A stretch of DNA of 64,000 nt from an uncultured Clostridia bacterium (GTDB taxonomy: Bacteria > Bacillota > Clostridia > Oscillospirales > Oscillospiraceae). Positions 60,258-64,000 of the stretch are shown in pieces. Below the pieces are notes generated by a model, which saw only the letters and a program-made list of their open reading frames with translations, was not told where the DNA came from and searched no databases. Numbering within the stretch: position 1 is the first letter of the stretch; every line of letters begins with the position of its first letter. The position numbers and the translations under genes were made by a program. The stretch is from positions 62,001 through 126,000 of the forward strand of contig CAMWFH010000001.1 in assembly GCA_947173485.1 (NCBI GenBank). The letters run 5' to 3'.

Positions 60258-61184
60258 TTATTTCTGGCCGCTCTGGATCAAAAGATGATCCATCACGCCC
60301 ACCAGATGCCCGATCTCCGGCTTCGTGAGCTGCTCATCCGCCCCTAGCTGGAGGCCCTTGATGCGCATCTCGTCACTGATGAGAGAGGAGAAGATGATCA
60401 GCGGGACCTTCTTGAAGCGCTCGTTGTCCTTCACCAGCTTCGTCAGCCGGTGACCGTCCATCTGGGGCATCTCGATATCGGTGATGATCAGAGACACCTG
60501 GTCATAGATGTCCCCTCCCTTAGGCAGCTCGCACAGCGCGTCCCAGAGGGCCTTGCCGTCCGGGAAGGAGCGCAGGTTCACATACCCCGCCTTGTGGAGG
60601 GACTCCTTGATCAGCCGGGTCAGCAGCACGCTGTCCTCCGCCATCCAGATGGGATGGGTGTTGCGCTCCCGCAGGCCCAGCGCGTCGATCTCCGCCACCT
60701 GGATGGAGGTCTGGGGCGCGATCTCCGCCACGATCCGCTCGAAGTCCAAGATCGTCACCAGGTCGTCACCGCACTGGGCGATGCCAGTGGCCACCCCCTC
60801 GGCGCCGCCGGAGACCGCTTTGTCCGGCTTCTGGATGTCCGTCCAGGAGATCCGGCTGATCTGGACCACCGAGTGGACCCGGAAGGCGATGAACATCTTG
60901 TTGAAGTTGGTGATGATGAAGATATCCTTCTCTCCCCGCTGTCCGTCGCCCCCATTGAGATACTTGGGCAGATCTACAACAGTCAGGACCTCGTCGCGGG
61001 GCTTGAAGATCCCCTCCACTGCCGCGTGGGCATGGGGCATGGGCTTCACAGGCTCAGCGATCATGATCTCCTTCACCTTGGCCACATTGATGCCATACAG
61101 GTTCCCGTCGATGGTAAACTCCATGATCTCTATCTCGTTGGTCCCGGACTCCAGCAGGATCCCAGTGTTGTGCATCTCCGCCAT
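60258..61184 (-). CDS. cheV: Chemotaxis coupling protein CheV (CheW plus receiver)
   Basis: A 308-residue protein. CheW-like domain (about 1-165; EIMEFTIDGNLYGINVAKVK, AVEGIFKPRDEVLTVVDLPK) couples receptors to CheA; receiver domain (about 175-308; WMAEDSVLLTRL, LIITDIEMPQMDGHRL with the phospho-acceptor Asp, and KPEIGH with the conserved Lys) is phosphorylated by CheA and helps adaptation. ATG 61184 with TAGGAG eight bases upstream is preferred over the GTG at 61193. It lies 44 bases after cheD. Confidence 0.93.
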   Translation of the reverse strand: MAEMHNTGILLESGTNEIEIMEFTIDGNLYGINVAKVKEIMIAEPVKPMPHAHAAVEGIFKPRDEVLTVVDLPKYLNGGDGQRGEKDIFIITNFNKMFIAFRVHSVVQISRISWTDIQKPDKAVSGGAEGVATGIAQCGDDLVTILDFERIVAEIAPQTSIQVAEIDALGLRERNTHPIWMAEDSVLLTRLIKESLHKAGYVNLRSFPDGKALWDALCELPKGGDIYDQVSLIITDIEMPQMDGHRLTKLVKDNERFKKVPLIIFSSLISDEMRIKGLQLGADEQLTKPEIGHLVGVMDHLLIQSGQK

Positions 61185-61228
61185 TTTCGACACTCCTAAC
61201 CATTATAAATTTGTTCTTTCCCCAGCGA

Positions 61229-61714
61229 TCAGAAAATGATATCCTTTTTCCCGTAGGACCGTATGCACGCCTTGCCGCTGGCCACATCGAACAGCAGCGT
61301 CCTGGCGACCGTACCGCCTACATGCTCCTCCAGCAGCCGGACGCCCTCCTTGTTCAGCACGGCGTGGACGCTCTCGATATTGCGCTGGCCGATATTGCCC
61401 AGGGAATTGTTGCCCCCTACGTCGAACATCTTGGCCCCGCCGGCAATCTTCACTGTGATCCTGTTCCGTCTGGCCCCCTGCATCTCCAGCTGCCGCAGGG
61501 TCTCGCGGATCCCTGTATCCGCATATTTCAGGGGATGGGTCCGGCCCGCCTCCATATTCAGCGGCAGCATGACGTGCAGCAGCGCCGCCAGATGGAACAC
61601 GGGATCGTGGAAGCACAGCCCGATGCAGGACCCCAGGGCGTAGGTGATCAGGATCCCATCGCCCTTCGCGATCTTCATGTCGGCGATCCCCACAGTGATC
61701 TTGCTGTCAGCCAT
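61229..61714 (-). CDS. cheD: Chemoreceptor glutamine deamidase CheD
   Basis: A 161-residue protein that deamidates receptor glutamines and partners with CheC. The catalytic Cys is at position 30 in LGSCIGLCFHDP and the His near 47 in LLHVMLP; FDVGGNN and SLGNIGQRNIE follow the family pattern. The ATG overlaps the cheC stop by eight bases (ATGGCTGA), so translation is coupled. An in-frame GTG three codons upstream is a weaker alternative. Confidence 0.93.
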   Translation of the reverse strand: MADSKITVGIADMKIAKGDGILITYALGSCIGLCFHDPVFHLAALLHVMLPLNMEAGRTHPLKYADTGIRETLRQLEMQGARRNRITVKIAGGAKMFDVGGNNSLGNIGQRNIESVHAVLNKEGVRLLEEHVGGTVARTLLFDVASGKACIRSYGKKDIIF

Positions 61715-62333
61715 CCGAGACACCCAGTTTCTTTAGTAAGAAGTTCAAAGACCGGATATCGGGGGAGAGCAGCAGGTGGCAGGGGACCTGCTGGCCGTTG
61801 TAGACGAAATTCCCGCCGATGGTCATGAGATAATCCGACATGCCGCCGTACTCCGCCATGGGCACCGTCAGGATCGCCCCCTGCATATCCAGCGCGAAGG
61901 CCGGCACCGTCAGGTCGATCGACACGCCGCACAGGCCGGAGAAGGCGTTGATGAAGGTGGAGATCATGATGTTGCCGATCTCCACCAGAGCCGACTGCTC
62001 CAGCTCCCCCAGCCCCTCGTAGCTGTCCACCGTCTTGCCCAACATGCTCTCCAGGACCAGGTTCACGAAGGGCAGCTTCTGCACCGAGAGCATGATGCCG
62101 TTGATCTGGCCGCCCATCTTCACCAGCACCCCGGCGGTCACCGACTCCGGCCCGCCGATCCACTCGATGGCCTCGTTGTAGCCCATGATCCGCACCTCGG
62201 GCAGGGTGATATGCACCTCCCGCCCCAGGATCTGGGACAGCGCGGTGGCTGCGTTCCCGGTCCCCACGCTGCCGATCTCCCGCAGGGTATCGATCTCCAA
62301 TGAGTTCAGCTGATCAAAGCTCTTGATCGCCAT
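61707..62333 (-). CDS. cheC: CheY-phosphate phosphatase CheC
   Basis: A 208-residue protein with two CheC/CheX phosphatase signatures: EIGSVGTGNAATALSQILG near residue 20 and ELEQSALVEIGNIMISTFIN near residue 115, each with the Glu...Asn catalytic pair. It dephosphorylates CheY-P and its activity is stimulated by CheD, which overlaps it. It lies 12 bases after the flagellar rod/hook gene. Confidence 0.93.
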   Translation of the reverse strand: MAIKSFDQLNSLEIDTLREIGSVGTGNAATALSQILGREVHITLPEVRIMGYNEAIEWIGGPESVTAGVLVKMGGQINGIMLSVQKLPFVNLVLESMLGKTVDSYEGLGELEQSALVEIGNIMISTFINAFSGLCGVSIDLTVPAFALDMQGAILTVPMAEYGGMSDYLMTIGGNFVYNGQQVPCHLLLSPDIRSLNFLLKKLGVSDG

Positions 62334-62345
62334 ATTTCATCCCCC

Positions 62346-63137
62346 TTAGCTCCGTAATCCATTGATGGTCGTTTCGATCTCGTCGGAGGTCTGCACCATC
62401 TTCAAGGCGTAGCTGTAGGCCCGGGAGGCCTCGATGACCTTGACGAACTCCTCCGCCAGGTCCGTGTTGGAGCCCTCCAGATAGTGCTGGATCACCCGTC
62501 CGGTGCCCAGATACAGATCCCCGTTCTTCTCGATCGGCGTGAAGCGCCCGCTGTTCAGATGCTGCAGGCCCTCCCGGACCACATAGTCGAACACACCGAT
62601 GTCCAGCCGGTCCACACTGATCTCGTCCCGGCTCAGATCTGTGATGTCGATGAAATTGCCCTGCCGGTCCAGCACGCACCGGCCCTCGTTGTCGCTGAGC
62701 CGCCAGACCACCGTGGGCTGGGGCTCGATCTCCTCCCCGGTATCCGGGTCGATCTCCGGCTCGGCGTCCTCCGGGGGCGAGATGGTGAACTGGGAGCGCA
62801 TGAAAGCGCCGTCCCGGGTGAAGGAGATCTCTCCGGTCCGGGGGTCGTAGAGGGCGAAGAAGCCGTTGCCCTCGATGGCGAAGTCGTAGGTCCGCCCAGT
62901 GTCCTGGTAGATGCCGGGACCGAAGTCCACCGTCACCTTGCTGACCTTGGTCCCGCAGCCCCGGGGCAGCTGCTCCTCGTCGATGCCCAGCACATTGCCG
63001 TACATCAGCTGATGGAAGGTCACCTTGCCGGCCTTGAAGCCGTGGGTGCCGATATTGGAGATATTGTTGCCTTGGACGTTCATCTTCTTCTGCTGCATAT
63101 ACGCGCCCACCGCGCCGGTATAGAAGGATAGATTCAT
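62346..63137 (-). CDS. Flagellar rod/hook-basal body protein, FlgF/FlgG family
   Basis: A 263-residue axial protein exported by the flagellar type III system. N-terminal MNLSFYTGAVGAYMQQKKMN, then VQGNNISNIGTHGFKAG (the flagellar basal-body rod motif ANNxANxxTxGFK), IEGNGFFALYD, and a C-terminal VKVIEASRAYSYALKMVQTS helix. ATG 63137 is chosen although its ribosome site (AAAGGTG at ten bases) is modest. Whether it is the distal rod protein FlgG or the proximal FlgF cannot be decided; a second member lies just upstream. Confidence 0.88.
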   Translation of the reverse strand: MNLSFYTGAVGAYMQQKKMNVQGNNISNIGTHGFKAGKVTFHQLMYGNVLGIDEEQLPRGCGTKVSKVTVDFGPGIYQDTGRTYDFAIEGNGFFALYDPRTGEISFTRDGAFMRSQFTISPPEDAEPEIDPDTGEEIEPQPTVVWRLSDNEGRCVLDRQGNFIDITDLSRDEISVDRLDIGVFDYVVREGLQHLNSGRFTPIEKNGDLYLGTGRVIQHYLEGSNTDLAEEFVKVIEASRAYSYALKMVQTSDEIETTINGLRS

Positions 63138-63204
63138 AGCTCCATCACACCTTTCTCTCACTCATCCAGTCATCTTACAGCGCCCGCCCTGTCAGGGCCG
63201 CCTA

Positions 63205-63954
63205 TCAGAGCCGGCCCAGATCGCTGGTGGCCCGGACGATGACCTGGTCGTAGATCTTGCTCATGGTCGCGGCGCTCTGGAGCGCCCGCTGGGTGGTCAT
63301 CATGCTGACCATCTCCCGGATCATGCTCACATTGGACCGCTCGGTCCACTGGTGGTGGATCACCATCTCCCGGTTGACCTGGGCCCCCTCCCCGGTGAAC
63401 AGGCCGAAGGGCGTGCGCTCCAGGGCATCGTTGTCCGGGAAGCTGTAGACCCCCAGGGTCCCCAGATAGGAGTTGTCGCTGGCGTAGATATTGCCCGCGG
63501 TGTCCGCGTGGATCTGGTCGGTGCCCAGCCGGAGGGGCTCCCCCTGGTCATCCAGCACCCGGCCGAACTCGGACATACACAGATACCCGTCGTTGTCCAG
63601 GATGAAGCTGCCGGCACGGGTGTAGGCGGTGCCGTCCGCGGTCTGGATGGCGAAGAAGCCGTCCCCCTCGATGGCGAAATCCAGGGGCAGCTCGGTCTCG
63701 TCGAAGGCCCCCTGGCCGTAGTCCGTATAGAGGACGCTGGGGGCCAGTATGTAGCTCTCCATGCCCATCTCCGTAGAGACGGCCTTGTTCTTATTGCCCA
63801 CCCGGCTGATCATCACCTCCCGGAAGGTGCTGTCGGTATACAGCTCCGCCCGGTAGCCGGCGGTGGAGATATTGGTCATATTGTTGGCCACTACGTCCAG
63901 CCGCCGTTCCTGGGACACCATGCCCGACGTCAGATTGTAGAACCCTTTGAACAT
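63205..63954 (-). CDS. Flagellar rod/hook-basal body protein, FlgF/FlgG family (second member)
   Basis: A 249-residue axial protein: MFKGFYNLTSGMVSQERRLD, VVANNMTNISTAGYRAE (rod motif), LPLDFAIEGDGFFAIQTADG, YTRAGSFILDNDGYLC and a C-terminal MVSMMTTQRALQSAATM helix. GGAG eight bases before the ATG supports the start. It lies 67 bases before the other FlgF/FlgG-type gene, so the pair probably gives the flagellar rod. The operon's promoter is outside the window or in its last 40 bases. Confidence 0.9.
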   Translation of the reverse strand: MFKGFYNLTSGMVSQERRLDVVANNMTNISTAGYRAELYTDSTFREVMISRVGNKNKAVSTEMGMESYILAPSVLYTDYGQGAFDETELPLDFAIEGDGFFAIQTADGTAYTRAGSFILDNDGYLCMSEFGRVLDDQGEPLRLGTDQIHADTAGNIYASDNSYLGTLGVYSFPDNDALERTPFGLFTGEGAQVNREMVIHHQWTERSNVSMIREMVSMMTTQRALQSAATMSKIYDQVIVRATSDLGRL

Positions 63955-64000
63955 TGCTGCACTCCTCTCGACGTTTACTGTCCGCTACTCATATACTGCT

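Overview
The window reads as a chromosomal segment of a motile, GC-rich Clostridia-class bacterium, most like the Oscillospiraceae (Flavonifractor, Oscillibacter, Intestinimonas and relatives). The case rests on Firmicute-style GGAGG ribosome sites, frequent TTG/GTG starts, SLH-domain surface proteins, a BlaI/BlaR1 pair, a holin-like type I toxin, CheV/CheC/CheD chemotaxis and a SigD-type flagellar promoter. Species-level placement is inference. No rRNA, tRNA, transposase, prophage or CRISPR array was seen.

Layout. 1-2.6 kb: end of a sugar-catabolism operon (TIM-barrel isomerase, DeoR regulator, zinc alcohol dehydrogenase). 2.6-7.2 kb: two translational GTPases (RF3 and an EF-G paralog), each with its own promoter, followed by DUF4177-like and SUKH genes. 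7.3-11.5 kb: glycogen debranching enzyme with a DUF2284 protein, then a cobalamin riboswitch controlling a DUF4430 protein and an ECF S component (probable corrinoid uptake). 11.5-18.3 kb: amidohydrolase, D-Ala-D-Ala carboxypeptidase, ComEA-like protein, a response regulator/histidine kinase/GerMN lipoprotein operon resembling actinobacterial MtrA-MtrB-LpqB, and an AraC regulator. 18.3-24.7 kb: an autoregulated TetR/TolC-like/adaptor/RND efflux operon. 24.7-28.6 kb: BlaR1-BlaI with two operator dyads, a type I toxin-antitoxin locus plus a decayed copy of its antisense half, and a ModE-like regulator. 28.7-35.5 kb: an RCC1-SLH protein, a second SLH protein, a class A PBP and a DUF1292 protein.

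35.5-41.8 kb: a hairpin-rich intergenic region, two XRE membrane regulators flanking a SUFU-domain protein, a KtrB/KtrA potassium system with a DnaQ-type exonuclease, and a LysM-CAP secreted protein. 41.9-46.3 kb: N-acetylglucosamine operon (PTS EIICB, NagB, NagA, EIIA) with a structured leader. 46.3-50.6 kb: fused CitX-CitG, a lipoprotein and an extended FtsA-like protein. 50.7-53.4 kb: a chemoreceptor and an orphan FtsE-like ATPase. 53.6-64 kb: flagellar and chemotaxis genes (FliD, FliS, a FliT-position protein, CheV, CheD, CheC, two FlgF/FlgG-type rod/hook proteins), interrupted by a divergent ParA/ComFB pair and by an HDOD protein with a degenerate EAL domain.

The strongest candidates for new biology are the type I toxin locus at 27.69-28.16 kb, where the toxin 5' UTR can pair with its own 3' region and a second antisense copy lies beside it; the ParA-ComFB pair inside the flagellar region; the riboswitch-controlled DUF4430/ECF pair; and the MtrAB-LpqB-like operon whose kinase lacks a standard start codon that would preserve its first membrane helix.
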